NCBI RefSeq assembly: GCF_001612805.1 | Contig: NZ_BDBD01000011.1 | Coordinates: forward strand, 124,001-188,000 | Reading direction: 5' to 3' | Length of the DNA stretch: 64,000 nucleotides | Origin: Nocardia coubleae NBRC 108252 | GTDB lineage: Bacteria > Actinomycetota > Actinomycetes > Mycobacteriales > Mycobacteriaceae | Shown here: piece after piece, positions 50,905 through 59,878 of the stretch | How positions within the stretch are numbered: position 1 is the stretch's first letter | Layout of the letters: every line of letters starts with the position of its first letter | Position numbers and translations under genes: made by a program | Notes under the pieces: generated by a model | Told to the model about the DNA's origin: nothing | Databases searched by the model: none | The model's input: only the letters and a program-made list of their open reading frames with translations

Positions 50905-51189
50905 TCAGGGCAGTTCCTCGAGTTCGGCGAGCTTGGTGTGGATGAACGCGGCGAGGCGGTGCTTGGCCGCGCCGGTGAGGAAGCTGGTGTCGCCGAGGCG
51001 AGGGAATCCGTCGTCCGCCGATGCCGCGGGTTCGGGGGTGTCGGTATCGCCGACTAGTTCGAGACGTGCCGGATGCTGCTGGGGGAGAGGAACATTCGGT
51101 TCGTCCGGTTCTGTCTGCTCTGCTCCGGTACGTACCATGACTCGAACAATAACGTTGTGGTCACGGCCGTTGCCAACACGATAGGCCAC
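50905..51189 (-). CDS. small hypothetical protein upstream of the integrase, 94 aa or shorter
   Basis: The frame reads MVRTGAEQTEPDEPNVPLPQ (ATG 51138), then a disordered acidic middle and a helical end TGAAKHRLAAFIHTKLAELE. The longest version starts at GTG 51189 but has no binding site. It ends 60 bases before the integrase start on the same strand and may be co-transcribed. The region just upstream is AT-rich, like a promoter. I do not recognise it; it has no helix-turn-helix that would mark it as an excisionase. Confidence 0.5.
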   Translation of the reverse strand: MAYRVGNGRDHNVIVRVMVRTGAEQTEPDEPNVPLPQQHPARLELVGDTDTPEPAASADDGFPRLGDTSFLTGAAKHRLAAFIHTKLAELEELP

Positions 51190-51238
51190 GGAGTGATAAC
51201 AGACACGTTTTGTTCGGATTTGCGTAATAAGTCCGGTT

Positions 51239-51934
51239 TCAGGAGGCTCGGGCCTGCTGAGTGGTCGCGCGCACGTACCCGGCGACCGGGCTCAACCGCA
51301 GCACATCCGGCATCCGGCGGGTTACCGCGTGCGGGCCGATGAACCGCACCCGTCCGGTGTGCTGGGCGTGCGTCAGCGGCAACCGGCCGAGCCACACCTC
51401 GTACAAACCGGCCACGTCGGCGCTGATGGTGACATCGACCGGATATCCCGGATCCGTCTCGCACACCGACGCCGCGCCGGCCTCGACCACGATCCAGAAT
51501 CGGCGCGGATCGTCGGTGAACCGGACCGCGAGCACCTGACGGCGACCCGGCAGTTGTGTGGTGTCGAGGCGGTTGTGCATCCACCACACGAGCAGGGCCG
51601 CGTCACGTTCGTCGGGGCGTGGTTCGCCGAAGGTCCACCGCGCACCCCACTCGCCGAGGCCGAACAGGATCGGTTCCAGGTCCCGGCCCGCCTCGGTGAG
51701 CACGTACTCGGTGCCGAGCTTGTCGACCAGGCCCGCGCGTTCGAACTGGCGCAGCCGTTTGGCCAGCAGGCTGCGCGACAGGCCGGGCAGGCCGCGGGCC
51801 AGATCGTTGAATCGGGTGGTGCCCAGGAACAGGTCGCGGGCGATGAGCAGCGACCAGCGTTCACCGAGCACGTCGAGGGCACGCGAAATGGGGCAGTACT
51901 GGGCGTAGCTGGGGGTTGTGCTCGTCATCATCAC
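51239..51934 (-). CDS. HxlR-family regulator with C-terminal SCP2-like domain, 231 aa
   Basis: The winged helix shows the HxlR pattern: CPISRALDVLGERWSLLIAR, DLFLGTTRFNDLARGLPGLS then LLAKRLRQFERAGLVDK. The remaining 120 residues resemble an SCP2 sterol/lipid-carrier-like domain (DVTISADVAGLYEVWLGRLP), a common actinobacterial fusion. It is divergent from an acyl-CoA dehydrogenase gene, and two identical-spacing operators lie between them. It likely represses that gene in response to a hydrophobic ligand. Confidence 0.85.
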   Translation of the reverse strand: MMMTSTTPSYAQYCPISRALDVLGERWSLLIARDLFLGTTRFNDLARGLPGLSRSLLAKRLRQFERAGLVDKLGTEYVLTEAGRDLEPILFGLGEWGARWTFGEPRPDERDAALLVWWMHNRLDTTQLPGRRQVLAVRFTDDPRRFWIVVEAGAASVCETDPGYPVDVTISADVAGLYEVWLGRLPLTHAQHTGRVRFIGPHAVTRRMPDVLRLSPVAGYVRATTQQARAS

Positions 51935-51946
51935 CTCGCCGACGGG

Positions 51947-51983
51947 GTCCAGATATTGGACCGGGGGAGTCCACTTTCTGGAC
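51947..51983. promoter_or_regulatory. two matched operators, GTCCA-N5-TGGAC
   Basis: Sites at 51947-51961 and 51969-51983 share perfect 5-base arms and 5-base centres (GATAT, CTTTC). Their centres are 22 bases apart, two helical turns, so two dimers would sit on the same DNA face. They occupy the gap between the HxlR gene and the acyl-CoA dehydrogenase gene. Confidence 0.75.
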
Positions 51984-52019
51984 TATCCGGTTATCGCGCC
52001 CGTCCCTACCTTTCGAAAC

Positions 52020-53135
52020 ATGACTTCCACGATTACTTCCGCAACCGACCGGGTCGCCCTGGCCCGCACGATCGGTGAAACCCTGCGCACCGAGGTCGCC
52101 GAGCGCGACCGCACCGGCGAGATCTCCGTCGCCGCCTTCGACCTGCTGCGCTCTTCCGGGCTCTCGGCCGCGCTCGTTCCGGCCGAATTCGGGGGCGGCG
52201 GGGCCACGCATACCGAAATGGGAGCGGTGCTGCGTGAGCTCGGCGCCCACGATCCGTCGACGGCGGTGGCGTTCGCGATGCATTCGCATCTGGTCGCCGC
52301 GCAGGTGTGGCGGCACAAGCACGGTATCGACGCCTCGGGCGTGTTCGCGAAGGTTGTCGGTGGGGCGATTCTCGTCAGCACCGGCGCCTCGGACTGGGTG
52401 GATTCCAACGGAATGGCCGTGCCGGTGGACGGCGGGTACCGGGTGAATGCGCGCAAAGCGCCCGCGAGCGGATGCGAGGTGGGCGACGTGCTCGTCACCA
52501 GCGTCCGCCTCGAAGGGAACCAGGTGCTGCACTGTGCGATCCCGATGTCGGCGGCTGGTGTGCGGATCGAGAAGACCTGGGACACACTGGGTTTGCGGGC
52601 CAGCGGATCGCACACCGTGGTGCTCGACGACGTGTTCGTGCCCGCGGCGGCGGTGTCGCTGATCCGGCCCGCCGGTGCGTGGCCCACCGTGCTGAATGTC
52701 GTGATGGGCGCCGCCCTGCCCCTGATCCTGGCCGCCTACCTCGGCATCGCCGACGCGGCGGTCGCCCTCACCGCCCACCTACTGCGCGGGCGCGCCGACG
52801 ACCACACCCTGCAGACCGCGGGCGAGATGCTCAACGCCCACACCACCGCCGACGACGTCGTCACCGCCATGTTCACCGACGCCGCCGACCTCACCTTCCC
52901 CAACACCGACGCCTACGCCGCCCGCGCCCTCAGCCGCAAAACCGTCGCCGCCGAGGCTCTCATCACGACCGTCCGCCTGGCCATCGAAACCACCGGCGGC
53001 GCCGGCTACTCCCGCACCTGCGACCTCGAACGCCTCTACCGCGATGTCCTCGGCTGCCAGTTCCATCCCCTGCCCCGTCCCAAACAGACCCGCTTCACGG
53101 GGCGAGTCCTGCTGGGGCACAACCCGATCGGGTAG
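52020..53135 (+). CDS. acyl-CoA dehydrogenase family flavoprotein, 371 aa
   Basis: ACAD fold: FDLLRSSGLSAALVPAEFGG, GAVLRELGAHDPSTAVAFAM, WDTLGLRASGSHTVVLDDVF and the C-terminal ETTGGAGYSRTCDLERLYRD. The usual catalytic Glu of classic ACADs is not obvious, and the group looks closer to the flavin monooxygenase/desulfurisation (DszC-like) branch. The substrate is unknown. ATG 52020 lacks a strong binding site. It is probably repressed by the divergent HxlR protein. Confidence 0.8.
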   Translation: MTSTITSATDRVALARTIGETLRTEVAERDRTGEISVAAFDLLRSSGLSAALVPAEFGGGGATHTEMGAVLRELGAHDPSTAVAFAMHSHLVAAQVWRHKHGIDASGVFAKVVGGAILVSTGASDWVDSNGMAVPVDGGYRVNARKAPASGCEVGDVLVTSVRLEGNQVLHCAIPMSAAGVRIEKTWDTLGLRASGSHTVVLDDVFVPAAAVSLIRPAGAWPTVLNVVMGAALPLILAAYLGIADAAVALTAHLLRGRADDHTLQTAGEMLNAHTTADDVVTAMFTDAADLTFPNTDAYAARALSRKTVAAEALITTVRLAIETTGGAGYSRTCDLERLYRDVLGCQFHPLPRPKQTRFTGRVLLGHNPIG

Positions 53136-53538
53136 TGCGATCCCGCTTGCGGCGCAGCGAGCTGGGAGTTCCTCGGTGCCGGCTCCGCATCGGCCTGTTC
53201 GCCTCAGTGACATTGCAGCCGCGGGCGCGGTGCCGGCCCATCCGGATCCGCAATGACGCCGCCCTGCGGTGCACTCCTCCACCTTCCGGCGGGCAGTCCG
53301 CACAATGAGCGGGCTTCCGGTGCTGGAGGAGATCGCGGGCGCGGGCGCGGCGGAATGTGGTTGCGGGAGGAAGGAGCGGCTGGTGTACTCGGGCCGTGAT
53401 GATGTTTGCGCAGCAGTGGTGGCCGGTCCGGTAGCGGTCGGCGCCGTTGTTGCGTGGCCGCCTCGCGGGCGGTCGGGTGCTTGTCGTGACGACATCTGGA
53501 CGGGTCCGGGCGGCGGTCCTGGATAGAGAGGTCGACAG
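53136..53538. other. about 400 bases without a supported gene
   Basis: Short frames such as 53269-53526 (plus) contain Cys- and Gly-rich sequence with no start signal. The last 60 bases hold the GAGAGGTCGACAG leader of the next gene. No clear hairpin follows the acyl-CoA dehydrogenase. Confidence 0.35.
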
Positions 53539-54267
53539 ATGGGCGACAGCACTTCAGCTTCGGGAACCGGTGGGTTCGGGGAGATCTTGGTCAGTTCTCG
53601 TTCGCTGGACGAGTATCGGGCGATGTTCGCGCTCAGCGAGCAGGATCTGCGCCGCCGGATCCTCGATTGTCCCGGTAGTGCTGCGGGTTTCACCGCCGAG
53701 GTGTGTGCTCGGGGTGGGGACGTGACCGCATGCGATGTCGCCTATTTCGGTGACGGGTCGGCGAAGGTGGCGGCGACCGCGGTTGCCGAGGCCGAACGCG
53801 GCAACGACTTCGTTCGCGCACACGCGCAGGATTATCGGTGGGAGTTCTTCGCCGATCCCGACGCGCATCGCCGGGCACGCTCCGAGTCGGCCCGGCAGTT
53901 CGCCGCCCACAGCGGTTCGCATCCGCAACGCTACGTTCCGGGACGGTTGCCGCAGCTGCCGTTCGCGGACAACAGTGTCGACCTCGTGCTGAGTTCACAC
54001 CTTCTCTTCTGCTACGCCGACGATCTCGATCCCGAGTTCCATCGTCGAGCCATCATCGAACTGCTGCGGATCGGTACCGAGCTCAGGGTGTTCCCGCTTG
54101 TCCCAATCGGTTCGCGCACCCCGTACCAACGACTGCGTGCGTTGATTTCCGAACTGGCCGACGACGGTGTCGACTGCCGAGTTGTCGATGTCGACTACGA
54201 ATTCCAGGTCGGGGCCGCTCAGATGCTGATGTGCCGTCGGGCGAGAGAGAGTGCGACCCGCAGCTAG
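53539..54267 (+). CDS. SAM-dependent methyltransferase-like protein, 242 aa
   Basis: ATG 53539 follows GAGAGG. A Rossmann-like pattern is visible: ILDCPGSAAGFTAEVCARGG then VTACDVAYFGDG, and the later LPQLPFADNSVDLVLSSHLL FCYAD-type motif IV. The first glycine motif is D-C-P-G-S rather than the classic E/DxGxGxG, a form seen in a Mycobacteriales subgroup. The substrate is unknown. Confidence 0.7.
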   Translation: MGDSTSASGTGGFGEILVSSRSLDEYRAMFALSEQDLRRRILDCPGSAAGFTAEVCARGGDVTACDVAYFGDGSAKVAATAVAEAERGNDFVRAHAQDYRWEFFADPDAHRRARSESARQFAAHSGSHPQRYVPGRLPQLPFADNSVDLVLSSHLLFCYADDLDPEFHRRAIIELLRIGTELRVFPLVPIGSRTPYQRLRALISELADDGVDCRVVDVDYEFQVGAAQMLMCRRARESATRS

Positions 54268-54403
54268 CAAAATTCCACGACGCTAACTGGGCGATCGTCC
54301 ATGTTGTTCTATTGTTCATCGAAACGCGCTGGATGCGGTGCCGTAGCGGCCGGGGTGTTGTGCTTCGATCGAGCGGTCGACGGGTGAACTCGGAAAGGTG
54401 AGC

Positions 54404-55489
54404 ATGGACGAGCAGCTCAACGTGCGGTCGAACGGTATGGGCCGGCGCGAGGTTCTCGCGGGCGCGGCCGGTGTCGTCGCGGGTCTGACGTTGGTCGGGC
54501 TCACCCCGGCCGGTGCGGTGCCCGCCGCGGTGGCGAAATTCCCGCCGACGGCGGGGCGCGGGGTGCGGGTGCTGGTCACCGGCGACGCCGGGACCGGGAC
54601 GCGCACACAGTGGGCGGTGGCCGATGCGGCACGGGAATTCCATGCGCGCGAACCGTTTTCGCTCGCGGTCGGCCTCGGCGACAACATCTACGACTCCGGT
54701 CCGAACGGGCCCGACGACATCCAGTTCGCGACGAAATTCGAGGACCCCAACACCGGCCTGGACTTCCCGTGGGCGATGGTGCTCGGCAACCACGACACCA
54801 GTTCGGTGTTTCCCGGCGACGGCGGCTGGCTGCCGCGCGGCAACCACGAGGTGGCCTATCACGCCCATTCGCCGCGCTGGTGGATGCCGAGCCGCTACTA
54901 CTCGCTGCGCGTACCCGAGCAGAACCCTGTCGTGGAGTTCTTCGTTCTCGACGTGAACCCGCTGGCCGCCTACATTCCGCCCGTGTTCGACCCGTACTGG
55001 GCGGTCGACGGCCCCTACATGAACGAACAGCGCGCCTGGCTCGACCGGGCCCTGGCCGAGTCGACCGCGCAGTGGAAGATCGCCTGCACCCACCACCCCT
55101 ACCTGAGCAACGGCTCCCACGGCGACGCGGGCAACTACGAGGGCCTGCCGATCGAACCGCTCAACGGCATCCACGCCAAACGCTTCTTCGAAGACCACGT
55201 CCTTGGCAAGGTCTCGCTGCTGCTGTCCGGCCACGACCACACCATGCAGATCCTCGAACCCACCCCCGCCACCAAGGGCACCCGTCAGATCATCTCCGGC
55301 GCCTCGGCCAAAACCTCCACCGGCCAGCCAGGCGAACCCGCCGGCCGCCACAACGCCCTCTATCAAACCCATCACGAACTGGGCTTCATGGTTCTGGACC
55401 TGCACCCCGACTCGATGCGCGCCCGCGTCGTCACGGTCGACCCGGCCACCGGCTCGAGCACCCAGGTCTTCGACCGCCACCTCGCCTGA
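54404..55489 (+). CDS. exported metallophosphoesterase, 361 aa
   Basis: A Tat-type leader (MGRREVLAGAAGVVAGLTLV) starts within 12 residues of ATG 54404. Metal-binding motifs follow in order: VTGDAGTG, VGLGDNIYDSG, LGNHDTSS, CTHHPYLS and LSGHDHTMQ, the full calcineurin-like set. The fold resembles purple acid phosphatases. It should act outside the membrane on phosphate esters. AAGGTGAGC precedes the start. Confidence 0.88.
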   Translation: MDEQLNVRSNGMGRREVLAGAAGVVAGLTLVGLTPAGAVPAAVAKFPPTAGRGVRVLVTGDAGTGTRTQWAVADAAREFHAREPFSLAVGLGDNIYDSGPNGPDDIQFATKFEDPNTGLDFPWAMVLGNHDTSSVFPGDGGWLPRGNHEVAYHAHSPRWWMPSRYYSLRVPEQNPVVEFFVLDVNPLAAYIPPVFDPYWAVDGPYMNEQRAWLDRALAESTAQWKIACTHHPYLSNGSHGDAGNYEGLPIEPLNGIHAKRFFEDHVLGKVSLLLSGHDHTMQILEPTPATKGTRQIISGASAKTSTGQPGEPAGRHNALYQTHHELGFMVLDLHPDSMRARVVTVDPATGSSTQVFDRHLA

Positions 55490-55574
55490 ACCGACTCTGA
55501 CTGAGCTTCGCCGGTCGTGCGGCTGACGCTTATCGGGTCTTTTCTGGTGGCTGGTCGGCGAGGATGATCGGGGG

Positions 55575-56186
55575 ATGGGCTTTTATACCGATCGGGTTCT
55601 TCCGCATCTCACCGACAAGGTGTGTGGGGCGCGGGTGAACGACTCACTGCGGCGGCGGGTGTGTTCCGGGTTGCGGGGGAATGTGGTGGAGGTGGGGTTC
55701 GGGTCCGGGAACAATGTGGGGTTCTATCCCGAGACGGTGGAGCGGGTCAGCGGGGTCGAGCCCGCTGAGGTGGGGTGGAAGATCGCGGCGAAAAAGGTTG
55801 CGGCCAGCGGGGTTCCGATCGAGCGGGCCGGATTGGACGGGCAGGCACTGCCGTTCGGGGACGGCAGTTTCGACACCGCACTGTCGACGTTCACGTTGTG
55901 CACGATTCCCGATGTCGCGGCGGCGCTCGCCGAGATCCGGCGGGTGCTCAAGCCCGGCGGCACCTTGCATTTCGTCGAGCACGGGTTGGCGCCGGACGAG
56001 TCGGTTCGGGTATGGCAGCACCGCCTCGATCCGATCCAGCAGCGGATCGCGGGCGGGTGCCACCTGACGCGCGACATCCCCGCGCTGATCGCCGACGCCG
56101 GATTCGAAATAGTGGAACTCGACCGGTTCTATCAACCCGGAACCCCGAAAACCTTCGCGGCATTGTCGCTGGGGGTCGCCCGTTGA
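55575..56186 (+). CDS. class I SAM-dependent methyltransferase, 203 aa
   Basis: Motif I is VVEVGFGSGNNVGFYPE, motif II VSGVEPAE, and the post-I/IV region GQALPFGDGSFDTALSTFTL followed by LAEIRRVLKPGGTLHFVEHG. The sequence closely follows small actinobacterial type 11 methyltransferases that modify small molecules or lipids. ATG 55575 is preceded by GGGGG. It is monocistronic. Confidence 0.85.
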   Translation: MGFYTDRVLPHLTDKVCGARVNDSLRRRVCSGLRGNVVEVGFGSGNNVGFYPETVERVSGVEPAEVGWKIAAKKVAASGVPIERAGLDGQALPFGDGSFDTALSTFTLCTIPDVAAALAEIRRVLKPGGTLHFVEHGLAPDESVRVWQHRLDPIQQRIAGGCHLTRDIPALIADAGFEIVELDRFYQPGTPKTFAALSLGVAR

Positions 56187-56252
56187 GCAGGGGTTGAAAT
56201 CACCCGGAAATCATCGGTTGGCCAGGCATCTACGCGTCGATAGCGTGCGGGC

Positions 56253-56765
56253 ATGACCAGTCAGCTCGCGGCCTTGAACAGCATTTCCGAAGCGACAGCG
56301 AAAGCGGTGGCCCTCGATACCGCCAATGCGCACGTGGTGTTCCGTGCGGCGGCGACGCCCGAGGGCACGGTGGGCAGCGTGGTCACCGCGCGCACCCACA
56401 CGGTGCGCGTGGACGAACCGCCCGCGCTCGGCGGCGCCGACACCGCCGCCAATCCGGTGGAGGTGTATCTGGCGGCACTCGTTTCCTGCCAGGTGGTGAC
56501 CTACCGATTCTGGGCGGAGCGACTCGGGATCAGCGTCGACGATCTCGAGATCACCGCCGAAGGCGACCTGGATGTGCGCGGGTTCTTCGGCATCGATGAC
56601 ACGGTGCGTGCGGGGTTCCAGGCGGTGCGGGTCACCGTGCGGATCAACGGCCCCGAGACACCGCAGCGCTACGCAGAACTGCGGGAAGCCGTCGACGCAC
56701 ACTGCCCCGTGCTCGATTCGACGACCGGCGCCACCCCGGTGAACACCACCCTCGAGGTCGGCTGA
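56253..56765 (+). CDS. OsmC family protein, 170 aa
   Basis: OsmC/Ohr fold: NPVEVYLAALVSCQVVTYRF includes the first redox Cys, and VDAHCPVLDSTTGATPVNTT includes the second (HCPV). The pattern is that of OsmC-like peroxidases with thiol-dependent reduction of organic peroxides. It converges on the hydrolase gene, with only one base between the stops. Confidence 0.88.
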   Translation: MTSQLAALNSISEATAKAVALDTANAHVVFRAAATPEGTVGSVVTARTHTVRVDEPPALGGADTAANPVEVYLAALVSCQVVTYRFWAERLGISVDDLEITAEGDLDVRGFFGIDDTVRAGFQAVRVTVRINGPETPQRYAELREAVDAHCPVLDSTTGATPVNTTLEVG

Positions 56766-56766
56766 C

Positions 56767-57621
56767 TCACCGTTCCGTCGGGCGGACCGTTGTGCTGGTG
56801 AGGAACTCGGTGACAGCGGCGGCGACCGCGTTCGGCTGGTCGAGCATCGACAACACGTAGGCGTCGTCGATCTCGACCAGTCGGGCGCGGGGCATCAGGT
56901 CGGCGAGGCGACGGCCGTGCTCGCGGGGCATCACCTTGCCCGCCGACGACCACAGGATCAATGCCTCACCCCGGAAGTGTTGCAGCGCTTCGGTTGCGGC
57001 GATCAATTCGGCCTTGTCGAAACCGGAGCGGGTGTAGGCGAGCAGGTCGCGGCGGATACCGGCATCGCGCAGACCGGGGTCGGTCCAGGCGCGCACGAGC
57101 TCGTCCGACAGAGGGAATTTCGCCATCCAGCCGAACAGCAGTGGAGTCTCGCGCAACCAGCGCACGCGCAACTGGCGCAGGGCCAAGGTGATACCGCCCG
57201 GCAGGTAGGAGGCGAGGATCGCGGATTTGCCGGGCAGGCCGGGCGGGAAGTTGTCGAATGCCTCGCTGGGGAAGACGATCAGCCGACCCACCCGCTCGTC
57301 GAGACCGTAGGCGGTCAGGAACAGTCCACCACCCCAGTCCGAGTGCACGAGGGTGACATCGTGCAGGTCGAGAGCGGTGAGGAAGTCCGCGATCAGCTGA
57401 TTGAGCCCGCGCAGACTCAGGTCGGTGCCCGGTCGCAGCGGCTCGGGGTGCGCGCCCAACGGCAGGTCCGGCAGCACATAGCGGAACCCGGTGGGCAGCA
57501 GATCGATGACCGAATCCCAGACCCGGTGGTTCATCAACAAGCCGTGCAGCAGCACGACCGGCGGTCCCTCCCCACGCTCTGTGTAGTGGATGCGGCCGGC
57601 GGGCAGTTCGACGGACGGCAT
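56767..57621 (-). CDS. alpha/beta hydrolase, 284 aa
   Basis: PVVLLHGLLMNHRVWDSVID and VTLVHSDWGGGLFLTAYG give the fold; the nucleophile-elbow residue is Asp95 (SDWGG), as in haloalkane dehalogenases and epoxide hydrolases. The end of the protein reads VEIDDAYVLSMLDQPNAVAA, where the catalytic His would be expected but is missing. It may be non-catalytic or use another base. ATG 57621 faces a TetR gene across an imperfect operator. Confidence 0.8.
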   Translation of the reverse strand: MPSVELPAGRIHYTERGEGPPVVLLHGLLMNHRVWDSVIDLLPTGFRYVLPDLPLGAHPEPLRPGTDLSLRGLNQLIADFLTALDLHDVTLVHSDWGGGLFLTAYGLDERVGRLIVFPSEAFDNFPPGLPGKSAILASYLPGGITLALRQLRVRWLRETPLLFGWMAKFPLSDELVRAWTDPGLRDAGIRRDLLAYTRSGFDKAELIAATEALQHFRGEALILWSSAGKVMPREHGRRLADLMPRARLVEIDDAYVLSMLDQPNAVAAAVTEFLTSTTVRPTER

Positions 57622-57634
57622 GAGAACCTCCAGT

Positions 57635-57664
57635 TAGAGCGAACACTCTAGTGCGTTTGCTCTA
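57635..57664. promoter_or_regulatory. TetR-type operator between hydrolase and regulator
   Basis: An imperfect 13-base inverted repeat around CTAG (TAGAGCGAACACT on the left; right arm TGCGTTTGCTCTA), with 10 of 13 pairs matching. The placement between divergent genes suits control of both. Confidence 0.65.
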
Positions 57665-57686
57665 GTCTGGAGCGGTGAGGGAGAAG

Positions 57687-58271
57687 ATGTCAACGCCCAC
57701 CCGGGAACGCCTGGTCACCGCCGTCGCCGAACTGATGCGCACGCACGGGTACAGCGCGATCACGGTCAAGCAGATCACCGCCGCCGCCGACGCGCCGATG
57801 GGCTCGCTCTATCACCACTTCCCGCAGGGCAAACCGCAGATCGCCGCGGTGGCGCTGCGCGATTCCGGTGCCGCCTACATCCAGTTGCTGCCGCTGCTGA
57901 TGGACCCGCACGAGGACCTCGCCGTCGCGGTGTCGTCCGCGTTCGCCGACGCCGCCCGCACGCTCGAGGAATCCGGGTGGATCAATATGTGTCCCGTCGG
58001 GACCGTGGCGGGCGAGATCGCCGACTCCGAACCGGACCTGCGGGAGGTGGTGGCCGAGGTCGTCGCGGACTGGATCGATCAGGGCACCACGTATTTCGTG
58101 CGTCGTGGACTGGTCCAGGACGAAGCACGCGATCTTGTGCTGGCGATTCTGTCCGCGCTGGAAGGGGCGTTCGTGCTCGGCCGGACATTGCGCTCGGCCG
58201 AACCGCTGCTGGCGGCCGGGAATGCGATGCGGGCCCGGGTCGAGGCGGTGCTGATTCGGGCCGAGTCGTAG
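57687..58271 (+). CDS. TetR/AcrR-family regulator, 194 aa
   Basis: The helix-turn-helix is RERLVTAVAELMRTHGYSAI then TVKQITAAADAPMGSLYHHF, with the LYHHFPQGK motif of the LmrA/YxaF-like group (also seen in GWINMCPVGTVAGEIA). ATG 57687 lies behind AGGGAG; GTG 57675 is a longer alternative. It likely represses the divergent hydrolase through the repeat at 57635-57664. Confidence 0.85.
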   Translation: MSTPTRERLVTAVAELMRTHGYSAITVKQITAAADAPMGSLYHHFPQGKPQIAAVALRDSGAAYIQLLPLLMDPHEDLAVAVSSAFADAARTLEESGWINMCPVGTVAGEIADSEPDLREVVAEVVADWIDQGTTYFVRRGLVQDEARDLVLAILSALEGAFVLGRTLRSAEPLLAAGNAMRARVEAVLIRAES

Positions 58272-58274
58272 TTC

Positions 58275-59240
58275 TTACCGAGCGGGAAAGACGATGCGCG
58301 CTACCAGGGCTCGATGGTCGGCGCCGGGAAGATCAACTGTTTCCACGTTCGTGGCGTGCGCGTCGGCGAGTAGGAAATGGTCGATGCCGACCAACGGGGG
58401 AATCGATTTGTCTGTCGGATAGGTGACCAGATGGCCCGCGCCCGCCTGGGCGGCCGCGTCGGCGTAGCGACCCGAGGCAATAGCGCGGAACCGGGCATGG
58501 TCGTGGGTGGCATTGAAATCGCCGCCGACGAGCACCGGACGATCGGCGGGCGCGCCGTCCAGCACCTGCCGAAGCCGGGACAGTTCATCGGCCCAAACAC
58601 GCGTGTCGTAGATCGGCGGGACCGGGTGGAAGGCATACACCGTGACCGGGCCGACCTCGGGAACGGTGGCAATCGCCGAGATCTGGTTGAGGACGTATCC
58701 GTCGTATTCGACGGTGTCGGACAACGGGTATCGGCTCCAGATCCCGGTCCCACTCGCGGTCTGACCGGGTGCCAGGTAGCGGTACGGGAGCAGGGCATCC
58801 AGACCCGCACGACCCAGGTCATCGACCGCAGGGCGGGTGAGCTCGTTGACGGTGAGCACGGCGATATCCCGCGCTCGCACCTCGTTCACGAGCACCACCG
58901 GATCGGCACCGTCGAACAGCAGATTGGCCTGCATCGCCATGATCGCAGGCCCCTCGCCACCACCATCGGCGAAGTACAGCGGTGCCTGGGTCGCCAGACC
59001 GGCGGCGACCACGATCCCCGCCACCCCGACAGCCACCCACTGCTTGATGCCCGCGAAACCAGCGGCCCCCACCACCGCACCGCACATCAGATACGGTGCC
59101 GCCGACGCCGCCAACACAAGCGGCTCCACATCCCACCGCCAAAAATGCAACGCCACACCGGCGATTCCGGCCAGCGTCGCCACCCCGGCAACCACCCCGA
59201 CCCCGATCCGAACAATCCGCGCGCTCACCAGGCCAGCCAA
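58275..59240 (-). CDS. membrane-anchored endonuclease/exonuclease/phosphatase family protein, 321 aa
   Basis: Three hydrophobic segments fill the first 95 residues (VRIGVGVVAGVATLAGIAGV, LAASAAPYLMCGAVVGAAGF, WVAVGVAGIVVAAGLATQAP). The EEP catalytic domain follows: MQANLLFDGAD, TVNELTRP, VLVGGDFNATHDHARFR and a final GADHRALVARIVF with the catalytic His. The active site should face outside, as in YdcR-like or sphingomyelinase-type proteins. The start is TTG 59240 or GTG 59228; neither has a strong binding site. Confidence 0.82.
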   Translation of the reverse strand: MAGLVSARIVRIGVGVVAGVATLAGIAGVALHFWRWDVEPLVLAASAAPYLMCGAVVGAAGFAGIKQWVAVGVAGIVVAAGLATQAPLYFADGGGEGPAIMAMQANLLFDGADPVVLVNEVRARDIAVLTVNELTRPAVDDLGRAGLDALLPYRYLAPGQTASGTGIWSRYPLSDTVEYDGYVLNQISAIATVPEVGPVTVYAFHPVPPIYDTRVWADELSRLRQVLDGAPADRPVLVGGDFNATHDHARFRAIASGRYADAAAQAGAGHLVTYPTDKSIPPLVGIDHFLLADAHATNVETVDLPGADHRALVARIVFPAR

Positions 59241-59356
59241 ACACGTGCAGCGAGACTTTCCGAACTCCGGGGTGCGCTCGGCGGGGACCTCACATTCGTT
59301 GTCGCTGTCTCGTCGGACTACCGAAAAGGTCCGAAGGTTGCGGAAGGAGATGCGGG

Positions 59357-59878
59357 ATGTCGGGTGAGACCGAGATCAGGGAGTTCTTGGAAAGTCGTAC
59401 CCGGGCGCACGAATCGAAGGATATCGACGCGGCGATGTCGTTCTATGCGCAGGACGTCGTCTACTACGATGCTGTCGCGCCGCTGCGGTTTTCGGGAACC
59501 GAGGAGGTGCGGGCGAACTTTCTGCGGTGGTTCGACGGGTACGACGGGCCGATCGATCTGGAAACGCATGAGCTGACGATCGCCGTCGACGGAGACGTGG
59601 CCTTCGCCAATATGCTCCATCTGGATTCCGGCAAGCACAAGGGCGGCATCGAATTGTCGATCTGGGTGCGCGAAACCGTCTGCCTCCGGCGGGTGGACGG
59701 TCGATGGGTGATCACGCACGAGCACATCTCGATTCCGATGAGCCCCAAGACCTTTCAAGTCTGGTGCGCGCCGAGCAAAGACGCGCCCGCCGATGCGGGC
59801 AGGACGATCTTCGGTCTCGCGGCGCGGGCGCTGCTTGCGCGGTTCGGTGTGCGCAGGGCAGCCGGCAGGTCGGTGTGA
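59357..59878 (+). CDS. SnoaL/NTF2-like fold protein, 173 aa
   Basis: ATG 59357 follows GGAAGGAG. The pattern is typical of DUF4440/SnoaL-like proteins: LESRTRAHESKDIDAAMSFY, VVYYDAVAPLRFSGTEEVRA, and WVITHEHISIPMSP. Such proteins bind or isomerise small hydrophobic molecules. A basic tail follows. It ends inside a terminator hairpin. Confidence 0.82.
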   Translation: MSGETEIREFLESRTRAHESKDIDAAMSFYAQDVVYYDAVAPLRFSGTEEVRANFLRWFDGYDGPIDLETHELTIAVDGDVAFANMLHLDSGKHKGGIELSIWVRETVCLRRVDGRWVITHEHISIPMSPKTFQVWCAPSKDAPADAGRTIFGLAARALLARFGVRRAAGRSV

